From Microcella putealis (GTDB taxonomy: Bacteria; Actinomycetota; Actinomycetes; Actinomycetales; Microbacteriaceae), in the NCBI RefSeq assembly GCF_004216575.1, contig NZ_SGWW01000001.1, positions 186,001 to 250,000 of the forward strand: a stretch of DNA of 64,000 nt, read 5' to 3'. The notes under the pieces are model-generated. The model was not told where the DNA came from. It worked only from the letters and a program-made list of their open reading frames with translations, and ran no database searches. The translations under genes were made by a program, and so were the position numbers. Of this stretch, positions 41,937 through 50,404 are shown one piece after another. Each line of letters starts with the position of its first letter. Position 1 is the stretch's first letter.

Positions 41937-42628
41937 GCGTGTGACCCCGTGTGGCGCGCGGTCGAAGCTGCAGGTTTGCGCCCCTCATCCGCGGCCTGAT
42001 GCAGCGCCGCCAGGAATGACGCGGACTCTTGGGCGCCGGAGATGCCGTACTTCGCGTCAATGACGAAGAACGGCACACCCTGGATGCCATAGGCGACAGC
42101 CTGTGCCATGTCTGCCTTCACGTCGGGAAGGAAGGTGTGGTCGGCGAGCGCGCTTGCGGCGGCCTCGCGGTCCAGGCCCACCTCAGCGGCGAGGTCAGAG
42201 AGCTGGTCGGCGCGGCCGATGTGACGACCTTCAGTGAAGTACGCGCGAAGGAGTCGCTCTTTGAGTTCTGCTTGCTTGTCGTGCTGCTTGGCAAAGTGCA
42301 GCAGCTCGTGCGCGAGCACAGTGTTTGTCTGGTGAATGCGGTCGTAGTGGTAATTGAGCCCGACGCTCGCGGCGATCTGGCTGACACGATCAACCATCTG
42401 CTGGGCTTGCTCAGGGCTGATGCCCTTGCGCTCGCTCAAGTAGTCGATCGGGGTGCCCTCAAAGTCGACCGGGGTGTCGGGGGCGAGCTCGAAGCTTCGG
42501 TAGGTGACCGACACCTCGCCGCCCTCAGCGCGGAACTGCTCGACGGCGGCCTCGAACTTGCGTTTGCCGATGTAGCACCAGGGGCACTGCACGTCGGACC
42601 AGATCTGCACATCGATTACGTTGCTCAC
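41933..42628 (-). CDS. DsbA-family (FrnE-type) thiol oxidoreductase
   Basis: 231 residues from GTG 42628. No signal peptide, so cytosolic like FrnE proteins. Active site CPWC in WSDVQCPWCYIGKRKFEAAV; cis-Pro loop in YGIQGVPFFVIDAKYGISG; helical insertion with DYLSERKGISPEQAQQMVD. The longer frame to 42868 crosses repeat pair 4 and is not protein-like. Followed by the coupled 46-residue ORF. Confidence 0.9.
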   Translation of the reverse strand: MSNVIDVQIWSDVQCPWCYIGKRKFEAAVEQFRAEGGEVSVTYRSFELAPDTPVDFEGTPIDYLSERKGISPEQAQQMVDRVSQIAASVGLNYHYDRIHQTNTVLAHELLHFAKQHDKQAELKERLLRAYFTEGRHIGRADQLSDLAAEVGLDREAAASALADHTFLPDVKADMAQAVAYGIQGVPFFVIDAKYGISGAQESASFLAALHQAADEGRKPAASTARHTGSHA

Positions 42629-42681
42629 CCTGGGGTCAACGCACGGCGGCGTCGCGTATTCCGCGACCGCCTGGGTTCGGC

Positions 42682-42789
42682 GTCCACAACTCAGGACAAA
42701 CGCGCCCGGCGCCGCGGTTTCACACTCACGGAGCGCGGATGTGCGCGGGTCGGTCGTCGATAGCGCCGCGGTTGTCCTGAATTGTCGAC
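42682..42789. repeat. Paired inverted arms, pair 4 (span 108 bp)
   Basis: Left arm GTCCACAACTCAGGAC (one change) at 42682-42697; right arm GTCCTGAATTGTCGAC (two changes) at 42774-42789. The left arm contains the stop codon of the DUF559-like gene; the right arm lies inside that gene, encoding VDNSG. Confidence 0.8.
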
Positions 42790-43689
42790 ACCGACGGTGG
42801 GGCGCAGCTCTGGCGTGATGCCTCGAGCAGCAAGAGCCGTGAGGATCGCGGCTTCGACTGTTGGCCAACTATCGAACACGTGGCTGGCGGCCGGTCGGAT
42901 GGCGTGCAGACCCTCGATGGTGATGGCGAGGTCCTTGCTGCGGTCTCGAGTGAACCGATCGCGGTGGAAACGCTCGCCATCAATCTCGAGGCCGACCGCC
43001 CCCTCGATCACGAGATCGACCGGGCTGGGGTCGTTGGGCAGCGCGACCTGTTCGGTGACCCGCAAGCCCCGACGGGCAAGCCTCGTGCGCGCGAGACTTT
43101 CGGGCAGCGAATCGCATCGCTCGCTTGACCAGCCAACGACGGACCTGCTGCGACGGGGTACCCGGCGCACGAGAGCGAACGCGTCGATCACGTCAATGAG
43201 TCCGCGCCGTCGAGCCCAGTCGATGGCCGCCACCGCGTCCTCTGCCGCCTCCGTGGCGATGGCAACTTCGAGTGCCTCGCGCACGTCCACGAGACCCGTC
43301 GAGACGTCGCGATCATGAGCCTGTCTCGTCCAGTGCAGCACCACCTGCGTGCGGCGAGACGATCGAGCGAAGGTCACCGTGCGTCGACGAGGGCAGCGGA
43401 GACGGGAGGCGTTCACGGGGACCGCGACGTGCATCCGGCCGCGTCGACGCACCCAGCCGTCCATCGCCGCGATCGCCGACAAGCCCGTGAGTCGGCCGCC
43501 CACACGGAGAGCATGCGTGCGGGGATCCTGCTCAGGCCAGATCGAGTACCAACCCCGCCGTGGGCGCGAGACGAGACCGGTGCGCACTGCCGCCCGAAGT
43601 AGCCGGTCGTCGTGGCCCAAGCCGACGAGGTAGGCGCGGCCGGCTGCGCCTCCCGCTCGGGTGATGTCGTCAATGAGTGCGGTGAACAT
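42691..43689 (-). CDS. DUF559-domain / AbiEi-like winged-helix protein
   Basis: 332 residues from ATG 43689. The N-terminal quarter (AGRAYLVGLGHDDRLLRAAV, LVSRPRRGWYSIW) looks like the AbiEi-type winged helix. The C-terminal part, ALPNDPSPVDLVIEGAVGLE followed by IDGERFHRDRFTRDRSKD, has the D...EXD/K pattern of DUF559/VSR-like nucleases. Such proteins are abundant in actinobacteria; function unproven, and no toxin partner is adjacent. Residues 301-305 and the stop codon come from repeat pair 4. Confidence 0.72.
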   Translation of the reverse strand: MFTALIDDITRAGGAAGRAYLVGLGHDDRLLRAAVRTGLVSRPRRGWYSIWPEQDPRTHALRVGGRLTGLSAIAAMDGWVRRRGRMHVAVPVNASRLRCPRRRTVTFARSSRRTQVVLHWTRQAHDRDVSTGLVDVREALEVAIATEAAEDAVAAIDWARRRGLIDVIDAFALVRRVPRRSRSVVGWSSERCDSLPESLARTRLARRGLRVTEQVALPNDPSPVDLVIEGAVGLEIDGERFHRDRFTRDRSKDLAITIEGLHAIRPAASHVFDSWPTVEAAILTALAARGITPELRPTVGVDNSGQPRRYRRPTRAHPRSVSVKPRRRARLS

Positions 43690-43805
43690 CGACGCATCAT
43701 GCGCGACACCGCGTGTTGGGCCGCGTGCCGCCGCCACGGCTGTGCAGAGCCCCGCGCGCCGTCGGGTCTGGGCAGGAGCGGGCCGGCGTGGGACGCGGCG
43801 CGTTC

Positions 43806-43892
43806 GTCAACAACTCAGGACTACCAGCGCGCAACCGCGCCCGGTGACGGCGTGTCGCGGCCACGGGATGCCGCTAGTCCTGAGTTGTTGAC
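43806..43892. repeat. Paired inverted arms, pair 5 (span 87 bp)
   Basis: Left arm GTCAACAACTCAGGAC at 43806-43821, exact inverted copy at 43877-43892, in the 248-bp gap between glyS and the DUF559-like gene. I see no gene in that gap. Confidence 0.9.
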
Positions 43893-43937
43893 GGTCACCG
43901 CGGGCGGAGGGCGGAGGGCGGGGTGCGGGGTGCGGGG

Positions 43938-45323
43938 CTAGGCGCCCAGGAGCTCGGCGGCCAAGAACTTCGTGACGCCCTCAAGCGGGATGCGCTGCTG
44001 CTGCATGCTGTCGCGCTCGCGCACCGTGACGGCCTGGTCGTCAAGGGTGTCGAAGTCGACCGTGATGCAGAACGGCGTGCCGATCTCGTCTTGGCGGCGG
44101 TAGCGCCGACCGATGGCGCCGGCGTCGTCGAAGTCGACGTTCCAGTGCTGACGCAGCTCGTCGGCGAGCTGGCGCGCCGCAGGTGACAGCTGCTCGTTGC
44201 GCGACAGCGGTAGCACGGCGGCCTTCACGGGCGCGAGGCGACGGTCGAGGCGCAGCACCGTGCGCTTGTCGACGCCACCCTTGGTGTTGGGTGCCTCGTC
44301 TTCGTGGTACGCGTCGACCAGGAACGCCATGAGCGAGCGGGTCAGACCCGCCGCGGGCTCGATGACGTAGGGGGTCCAGCGCTCGTCCTTCGTCTGGTCG
44401 AAGTACGACAGGTCGACGCCCGAGTGCTTCGCGTGGGTCGACAGGTCGAAGTCGGTGCGATTCGCGACGCCCTCGAGCTCGCCGAACTCTGAGCCGCTAA
44501 ACCCGAAGCGGTACTCGATGTCGACGGTGCGCTTCGAGTAGTGCGACAGCTTCTCGGCCGGGTGCTCGTACAGCCGGAGGTTGTCGGGGTTGATGCCGAG
44601 GTCGACGTACCACTGGTGGCGCTGGTCGATCCAGTACTGGTGCCACTCTTCGTCGGTGCCGGGTTCGACGAAGAACTCCATCTCCATCTGCTCAAATTCG
44701 CGGGTGCGGAAGATGAAGTTTCCGGGCGTGATCTCGTTGCGGAAGCTCTTGCCGATCTGGCCGATGCCGAACGGGGGCTTCATGCGCGCGGCGTTCAGCA
44801 CGTTCGCAAAGTTCACGAAGATGCCCTGAGCGGTTTCGGGACGGAGGTAGTGCATCCCCGATTCGTCGTCGACGGGGCCGAGGAACGTCTTCAGCAGGCC
44901 CGAGAACTCTTTCGGTTCGGTCCACTGGCCGCGGGTGCCGCAGTTGGCGCAGGCGATGTCGGCGAGCCCGTTCTCGGGAGCGCGGCCCTTCTTCTCTTCG
45001 AACTCTTCCTCGAGGTGGTCGGCGCGGTAGCGCTTGTGGCAGCTGAGGCACTCAACCAGCGGGTCACTGAAGACGTCGACGTGGCCGGAGGCCTCCCACA
45101 CGCGCTTCGGCAGGATCACGCTCGAGTCGAGGCCCACCACGTCGGCGCGACGGGTCACCATCGCGCGCCACCACTGGCGCTTGATGTTCTCCTTCAGCTC
45201 GACGCCGAGGGGGCCGTAGTCCCACGCGGACCGCGACCCACCGTAGATTTCGCCCGCCTGGAAGACGAAGCCGCGTCGCTTCGCGAGCGCGATGACGGAA
45301 TCGAGGTGAGTGGATGCTGCCAC
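43938..45323 (-). CDS. glyS: Glycyl-tRNA synthetase (dimeric type)
   Basis: 461 residues from GTG 45323, GCAGGAG eight bases before. Class II synthetase: motif 1 region [15 protein letters not shown] and [15 protein letters not shown]; motif 2 [20 protein letters not shown] followed by [13 protein letters not shown]; motif 3 ltr region [18 protein letters not shown] zinc-like Cys cluster is present ([25 protein letters not shown]). C-terminal anticodon domain with [18 protein letters not shown]. Confidence 0.95.
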   Translation of the reverse strand: MAASTHLDSVIALAKRRGFVFQAGEIYGGSRSAWDYGPLGVELKENIKRQWWRAMVTRRADVVGLDSSVILPKRVWEASGHVDVFSDPLVECLSCHKRYRADHLEEEFEEKKGRAPENGLADIACANCGTRGQWTEPKEFSGLLKTFLGPVDDESGMHYLRPETAQGIFVNFANVLNAARMKPPFGIGQIGKSFRNEITPGNFIFRTREFEQMEMEFFVEPGTDEEWHQYWIDQRHQWYVDLGINPDNLRLYEHPAEKLSHYSKRTVDIEYRFGFSGSEFGELEGVANRTDFDLSTHAKHSGVDLSYFDQTKDERWTPYVIEPAAGLTRSLMAFLVDAYHEDEAPNTKGGVDKRTVLRLDRRLAPVKAAVLPLSRNEQLSPAARQLADELRQHWNVDFDDAGAIGRRYRRQDEIGTPFCITVDFDTLDDQAVTVRERDSMQQQRIPLEGVTKFLAAELLGA

Positions 45324-45376
45324 GGGGGTACTCCTGCGGGTCTCGGTGCCGCCGCGAAGGCGTCGCGGCGCGCGAT

Positions 45377-45394
45377 CGCTCAGTCTACTGAGCG
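45377..45394. promoter_or_regulatory. Palindrome enclosing the glyS -10 box
   Basis: CGCTCAGT-CT-ACTGAGCG, an 8-bp perfect inverted repeat. On the minus strand its centre is TAGACT (45382-45387), about 55 nt before the glyS start. Operator-like; core TCAGTAGACTGA shared with the site at 36436-36449. Confidence 0.45.
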
Positions 45395-45399
45395 GCGGC

Positions 45400-46470
45400 T
45401 CACAGGATGCGCGGCGCGGGCCGGTCGCGGACGACCCGCACCAGCCGCTCGACGTCGTCGCTCGTGTTGTAGAGGTGGAAGGAGGCGCGCAGCTTGCCGG
45501 CGCGGCCGGTAATGCGGATGCCGCCGTCACCCGCTGCGGCGAGCATCCGCCCGTCGGGGTCGGGGATGGAGACGATTGCTTGGCCGCGCGGTTCCATCTC
45601 GACGGCGGCGGCGTAGGCGTCGCCGAGGCCGGCCGTGTACGCGCCCACTTCGACCATGTCGAGCTCGGCGAGCAGGGCGAGCGCGGGCTCAGCCCCCACC
45701 CACGCCGGCCAGGCGGGGCTCACGTCGAAGCGGCGCGCGTTCGGCGCAAGATTCATAGCCGGCCCGTACGCCGACTGCCAGACGTGCTCGCCCGCGTACC
45801 AGCCGGCCTGGATGGGACGCAGGGTGCGCATCCAGTCGTGCGAGACCGTCAGAAAGGCGACACCCCGCGGCGAACACAGCCACTTGTAGGCGTGGCACAC
45901 GGTCGCATCGGCGAGCGTGAGTGCGTCGAGCGGGGTCACCCCGGCAGCCTGGGTGACGTCGCAGAGCGTGCGGGCTCCGACGCGGCTGGCGGCCTCGCGG
46001 ATCGCAGCGGCGTCGGCCCGCTCCCCCGTTGCCGACTGCACCAGCGAGTACGCCACGAGGGCCGTGCGCTCAGAGACGGTGGCGGCCACTTCAGCGACCG
46101 GCACGTGGCGCACGGTCAGATCGCCGCGGGCGAGAAACGGAAACACCATCGACGAGAAGTCGCCGTCGGCGACGATGACCTCGGTACCCGGCTCGATGTC
46201 GGCGGCGATCACGCTCACGGCGGCGCTGACCTGGGCCGCGATCGCGACCGTGTCGACCGGCGCGTTCACGATGCGCGCGTACGACGCACGGCAGGCGTCG
46301 ACAACGCGGTCGTAGTCGGGTGCGCCGCGGTCTCCGGCGAACCAGACCTCGAGGTCGGCGGTCATCGCCTCGACGGTGGCCCGCGGGGGCAACCCCAGGG
46401 CCGCGGTGGCGAGGTAGCCGGCGGCGTTTGGGCCGAAGTGGGTGCGGGCGACGTCAAGCGTGAGGGGCAT
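45400..46470 (-). CDS. Class V aminotransferase-fold PLP enzyme
   Basis: 356 residues. Cofactor residues: Asp in [17 protein letters not shown] and the Schiff-base Lys in [26 protein letters not shown] and [15 protein letters not shown] match the phosphate and stacking regions. It is related to cysteine desulfurases and kynureninases, but no catalytic-Cys loop is apparent, so an epimerase- or aminotransferase-type role is more likely. Substrate unknown. The upstream minus sequence CAGACT sits 6 nt before the ATG, a weak leaderless signature. Confidence 0.78.
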   Translation of the reverse strand: MPLTLDVARTHFGPNAAGYLATAALGLPPRATVEAMTADLEVWFAGDRGAPDYDRVVDACRASYARIVNAPVDTVAIAAQVSAAVSVIAADIEPGTEVIVADGDFSSMVFPFLARGDLTVRHVPVAEVAATVSERTALVAYSLVQSATGERADAAAIREAASRVGARTLCDVTQAAGVTPLDALTLADATVCHAYKWLCSPRGVAFLTVSHDWMRTLRPIQAGWYAGEHVWQSAYGPAMNLAPNARRFDVSPAWPAWVGAEPALALLAELDMVEVGAYTAGLGDAYAAAVEMEPRGQAIVSIPDPDGRMLAAAGDGGIRITGRAGKLRASFHLYNTSDDVERLVRVVRDRPAPRIL

Positions 46471-46590
46471 GCGGCCAGTCTGGTGGCGGCGCGACGGGTG
46501 CGTCCAGGTGTGGCCGGGGTGGGGTGGCGCGGCGCTGGTGAGAGGACGTGTAGGTGTAGGGCGCGTGCTGCGGCGGGCGGGACGCGGGGA

Positions 46591-47421
46591 TTACGGGGCG
46601 GGCGGATGCTCGGGCGGGGCGGTCGGGGCATCCACCGCGCCGCCGAAACGGCGATCGCGCCCCGCGTACTGCTCGATCGCATCCCAGAGGTGGCGGCGAC
46701 GGAAGTCGGGCCACAATGTGTTCAGGAACACCATTTCGGCGTAGGCGCTCTGCCACAGGAGGAAGTTGCTGGTGCGCTGCTCGCCGCTCGAGCGCACGAA
46801 GAGGTCGACGTCGGGCTGATCGGCCTCGTACAGGTGCCGCGCGATCGTGCGCTCGGTGATGCGCTCAGGGTTGAGGCGGCCGGCCTTCACCTCGGAGGCG
46901 AGGGCGCGGACGGCGTCGACGATCTCGACGCGGCCGCCGTAGTTGACGCACATCGTCAGTGTGAGGCCCGTGTTGTGGGCGGTGCGGGCCTGCGCCTCTT
47001 CCAGCTCGGAGATGACACTGCGCCACAGGCGCGGGCGGCGGCCGGCCCAGCGGATGCGGACGTTCCAGGCGTCGAGTTGGTCGCGGCGGCGGCGCAACAC
47101 CTCGCGGTTGAAGCCCATCAGGAAGCGCACCTCGTCGGGGCTGCGGCTCCAGTTCTCGGTGCTGAAGGCGTAGACGCTGAGGTGCTTCACGCCGAGCTGG
47201 ATGGCTCCGGCAACGACGTCGAGGAGGCTCGCCTCGCCGGCGCGGTGGCCCTCGATGCGAGTGAGGCCGCGCTGGTTCGCCCAGCGGCCGTTGCCGTCCA
47301 TGACGATGGCGACGTGGGCGGGGACGGTCTTCGGAGGGATGGCGGGGGGCTGCTCGCCCGTCCAGTCAAGGGGGCGGAGGGGCTCTGGGCCTGTCGCGTC
47401 GGCGGGGCTGCGGCGACTCAC
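46591..47421 (-). CDS. uppS: Isoprenyl diphosphate synthase (undecaprenyl/decaprenyl type)
   Basis: 276 residues, GTG start overlapping the recO stop by four bases. cis-prenyltransferase: [20 protein letters not shown] (catalytic Asp), [46 protein letters not shown] and [20 protein letters not shown], with the C-terminal WPDF. Makes the lipid carrier for cell-wall precursors. The recO-uppS pair is the usual actinobacterial order. Confidence 0.94.
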   Translation of the reverse strand: MSRRSPADATGPEPLRPLDWTGEQPPAIPPKTVPAHVAIVMDGNGRWANQRGLTRIEGHRAGEASLLDVVAGAIQLGVKHLSVYAFSTENWSRSPDEVRFLMGFNREVLRRRRDQLDAWNVRIRWAGRRPRLWRSVISELEEAQARTAHNTGLTLTMCVNYGGRVEIVDAVRALASEVKAGRLNPERITERTIARHLYEADQPDVDLFVRSSGEQRTSNFLLWQSAYAEMVFLNTLWPDFRRRHLWDAIEQYAGRDRRFGGAVDAPTAPPEHPPAP

Positions 47422-48185
47422 GGGACCTCCTGGGGACTGGTGGTGCGCTGTTCGCGGGCGGCGCGGTCGACGTGCGGCAGGGAGCGGAGGCCGCGCTCGA
47501 GGTGGAACTGCGTGTAGGCGGCGATGAGGCCGCTTGCGCGATTGCGGGTGCGCTCGTCTGCCGCATCCGCGACCGGCCAATCGCCCGTCAGCAGGGCGAT
47601 CAACAAGGCGAGCGTGTCGTCGTCGACGCGCGGAGAGCCGGGTGGGGCGACCTCGTCGGCGACCATGCCGCCGAGCTGCACGACGAAGGAGCGATGGGGG
47701 CCGGGGGCGCCCGTGACGGCGCAGTCGCCGAAGGTCGGAGCCCAGCCGGCGATCGACAGGGCGCGCAGCAGGTACGAGTCGAGGGTGAGCGACGGGTCGT
47801 GCTCGCCGCGCGAGAGAGAACGCAGGCCACCGACGAGGAGAAGGTACTGCTGGAGGCCCCCGCCGTCGTCGCCCGTCACCTTGTCGGCGGTTTCGACCAT
47901 GACACTCGCGGCCGTGTAGCGGCCGTAATCGGTGCTGATCTCGTTGCCGTAGGAGCCAAGGGTGACGGCCTGCTGCACGATGTCGAGGCTGCGGCCGCGG
48001 TACAGCTGCAGGTCGGCGACCATGAACGGCTCAAGACGGCTGCCGAAGCGGCTGCCCGTGCGGCGCACCCCCTTCGCCACCGCACGGATCTTGCCGTGCT
48101 GGCGGCCCAGCATCGTCACGATGCGGTCGGCCTCACCCAGCTTGTGGGTGCGCAGCACGACGGCTTCGTCACGATAGGTCGGCAC
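47418..48185 (-). CDS. recO: DNA repair protein RecO
   Basis: 255 residues. N-terminal OB fold starts [20 protein letters not shown], with [20 protein letters not shown] and the [16 protein letters not shown] segment typical of RecO. The zinc-ribbon cysteines of some relatives are not evident ([11 protein letters not shown] keeps one). Works with RecR and RecF in gap repair. Its stop overlaps the uppS start. Its upstream region contains the left arm of repeat pair 6. Confidence 0.92.
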   Translation of the reverse strand: MPTYRDEAVVLRTHKLGEADRIVTMLGRQHGKIRAVAKGVRRTGSRFGSRLEPFMVADLQLYRGRSLDIVQQAVTLGSYGNEISTDYGRYTAASVMVETADKVTGDDGGGLQQYLLLVGGLRSLSRGEHDPSLTLDSYLLRALSIAGWAPTFGDCAVTGAPGPHRSFVVQLGGMVADEVAPPGSPRVDDDTLALLIALLTGDWPVADAADERTRNRASGLIAAYTQFHLERGLRSLPHVDRAAREQRTTSPQEVP

Positions 48186-48262
48186 CGCTTCAGTATCGCG
48201 GGTGTGGTGGTGGGCGCGGTGTGCGGCGCGCGTGGGCGGCCCGGCTCGGCCGAGCGGGTCGT

Positions 48263-48370
48263 GTCAACAACTCAGGACTAACGTCGCGCCGCCTCAGCTA
48301 GGGGCGCAAACGTGCCGCTGATTCGGCGAGGAGCTCGGCGGCGCGCATCAGTTCGTCCTGAGTTGTTGAC
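48263..48370. repeat. Paired inverted arms, pair 6 (span 108 bp)
   Basis: Left arm GTCAACAACTCAGGAC at 48263-48278 in the recO upstream gap; exact inverted copy at 48355-48370 in the cysteine desulfurase C-terminal coding part (STTQD). Confidence 0.9.
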
Positions 48371-49461
48371 ACTCCCCAGGTGAAGCGGATCGCCGTGCGG
48401 GCCGTGTCGGGGTCGACTCCCATGGCGAGCAGCACGGGTGAGGGCTCGTCGCGGCCCGCGGCGCAGGCCGAGCCGCTGGAGGCGAGGACACCCGCGTCGT
48501 CGAGGGCGACCAGCAGAGGCTCACCGCCGATCCCCGGCACGACGAACGACGCGTGCGCGGGGAGGCGCTGGCTGCGGTGCCCCGTCAGCTGCGCTCCCGG
48601 GACCGCGTGCTCGACGGCCTGGATGAACGCGTCGCGGTCCACGGCAACACGCGCGACGGTGGCGGAATCGTGCTCAGCGGCGGCGAGTTCGAGGGCTCGC
48701 GCGAAGCCGACGACCCCGGCGACGTTTTCGGTGCCACTGCGGCGATCGCGCTCTTGGCCTCCACCGTGGATGACAGGCTCAAGCGGGGCGTTCGTGCGGA
48801 GGATGAGCGCGCCCACGCCCTTCGGGCCGCCGAGCTTGTGCGCGGAGACCGTCACGGCATCGGCTGTCGACAACTCAGGACTAACGCTCGCGTCGAGCGA
48901 CACCCACCCCGCTGTCTGGACCGCATCGACGTGGAACCGCGCGCCAACGGCCCGCGCCTGCTCCCCCAGCTGCTGCACGGGCTGCAGGGTTCCCACCTCG
49001 TTGTTTGCGTGCTGCACGCTCACGAGCGCGGTGTCATCACGCAGGAGTGCTGCGAGGCTGTCGGCACGCACTAGTCCTGAGTTGTCGACGGGCAGCACGC
49101 TCACCTCGACACCGTGCCAGCGCGCGAGGTAATCGGCCGAGGCGCGCACGGCCTCGTGCTCAATCGCCGAGACAACGATGTGCCGCCCGCGGCCAGCAGC
49201 GATCGCCCCCAGGGTCAGGCCGATGACCGCGAGGTTGTCGGCCTCAGTCCCGCCGCCCGTGAACACCACCTGTGTTGCTCGCACCCCGGCAAGACGCGCG
49301 ACGGTCGAGCGCGCGGCGTCGAGCCCGTCGGCCGACGCGCGCCCCAGCGCGTGCCGACTCGAGGCGTTGCCGTACGCCCCCGTCAGGAACGGCCACATGG
49401 CTTCCAGCACCTCACGCCGAACGGCGGTCGTCGCCGCCTGGTCGAGGTCGATGAGCGACAC
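48298..49461 (-). CDS. Cysteine desulfurase of the NAD operon
   Basis: 387 residues. PLP Lys in VSAHKLGGPKGVGALIL, His in SAIEHEAVRASADYL, catalytic Cys in LASSGSACAAGRDEPS. Placed five bases after nadC in nrtR-nadA-nadB-nadC, it probably supplies sulfur for the NadA 4Fe-4S cluster, as in other NAD operons. Three repeat arms fall inside: residues about 125-130 (VDNSGL), 194-199 (VSPELS) and 364-369 (STTQDE); all align with ordinary family positions, so length is normal. Confidence 0.9.
   Translation of the reverse strand: MSLIDLDQAATTAVRREVLEAMWPFLTGAYGNASSRHALGRASADGLDAARSTVARLAGVRATQVVFTGGGTEADNLAVIGLTLGAIAAGRGRHIVVSAIEHEAVRASADYLARWHGVEVSVLPVDNSGLVRADSLAALLRDDTALVSVQHANNEVGTLQPVQQLGEQARAVGARFHVDAVQTAGWVSLDASVSPELSTADAVTVSAHKLGGPKGVGALILRTNAPLEPVIHGGGQERDRRSGTENVAGVVGFARALELAAAEHDSATVARVAVDRDAFIQAVEHAVPGAQLTGHRSQRLPAHASFVVPGIGGEPLLVALDDAGVLASSGSACAAGRDEPSPVLLAMGVDPDTARTAIRFTWGVSTTQDELMRAAELLAESAARLRP
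48866..49089. repeat. Paired inverted arms, pair 7 (span 224 bp, entirely in a gene)
   Basis: Left arm GTCGACAACTCAGGAC at 48866-48881 and its exact inverted copy at 49074-49089, both with the same A-to-G change. Both lie inside the cysteine desulfurase gene. Confidence 0.85.
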
Positions 49462-49465
49462 GAGC

Positions 49466-50404
49466 CTAAGCTCCGGGCGTCGCGGCGGTTTCGATGTCGA
49501 GCCCCAGATCGAGCGACGGGGCGCTGTGCGTCAGCGCGCCCACTGAGATCACGTCGACCCCGGTCTTGGCGATCGCGCGCACCGTATCGAGGTTCACTCC
49601 CCCGCTCGCCTCGACGATGGCGCGACCGTCGATGAGCGCGACGCCCGCGCGCAGCTCGTCGAGGCTGAAGTTGTCGAGCATGATCGTGTCGGGTTTGGCC
49701 TCAAGCACCGCGGGCAGCTGATCGAGGCGGTCCACCTCGACCTCGAGGTGCATCGTGTGCGGGATCCGCGCACGAACCGCCCGAATCGCGTCCGTCAGGT
49801 CACGGCCCTGCTGCACCAGCACGGCAAGGTGGTTGTCTTTCAACATTACCGCGTCCGACAGCGAGAAGCGGTGATTGTGGGCGCCGCCGGAACGCACGGC
49901 GGCCCGTTCGAGCATCCGAAGACCGGGCGTCGTTTTGCGCGTGTCGGCGATGCGTGCGCCGGTGCCGGCGACCGCGTCGACGTATCGGGCGGTGAGTGTG
50001 GCGATGCCGCTCAGGCGCTGGGCGAAGTTCAGCGCGATGCGTTCGGCGCGCAGGATCGCGCGCGCGTCGCCCGAGATCGTCGCGACCCGGGTGCCGGGTG
50101 CGAGGGGCGCGCCATCGCCGAGGTGAAGGGTGATGTCGGCGGCGGGGTCGGCCTGGCGGAACGCCTCGGCGATGCAGTCGACGCCGGCGAGCACTCCGTG
50201 GGCGCGGCTGACGAGCTCGGCTCGGGCGGTGGCGTCAGCCGGGATGCTCGCCTCGCCCGACACGTCACCCCAGGGCGCGTCTTCCGCGAGGGCACGGGAG
50301 ACGAGTTCGACGACGGCCCGCTCGGGGGCGGGCGTCGGCGCGGTGCTGAGGGTGGGTCGCTGCGTCGCCTCGCTGATCGGATGCTCGGTGCCGGTCACGC
50401 TCAT
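49466..50404 (-). CDS. nadC: Nicotinate-nucleotide pyrophosphorylase (carboxylating)
   Basis: 312 residues. Converts quinolinate and PRPP to nicotinate mononucleotide. Motifs: LAEDAPWGDVSGEASIP, LNFAQRLSGIATLTARYVDA, ADTRKTTPGLRMLERAAVRS (substrate-binding TRKT), GGAHNHRFSLSDAVMLKDNH and EVEVDRLDQL, DTIMLDNFS. The ATG overlaps the nadB stop (ATGA). About 25 Pro/Ala/Thr residues precede the domain. Confidence 0.95.
   Translation of the reverse strand: MSVTGTEHPISEATQRPTLSTAPTPAPERAVVELVSRALAEDAPWGDVSGEASIPADATARAELVSRAHGVLAGVDCIAEAFRQADPAADITLHLGDGAPLAPGTRVATISGDARAILRAERIALNFAQRLSGIATLTARYVDAVAGTGARIADTRKTTPGLRMLERAAVRSGGAHNHRFSLSDAVMLKDNHLAVLVQQGRDLTDAIRAVRARIPHTMHLEVEVDRLDQLPAVLEAKPDTIMLDNFSLDELRAGVALIDGRAIVEASGGVNLDTVRAIAKTGVDVISVGALTHSAPSLDLGLDIETAATPGA

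Noticed and set aside
42629..42868. N-terminal extension of the DsbA-family gene
   Set aside because: The extension translates repeat pair 4 and has no protein-like character; GTG 42628 gives the normal family start.
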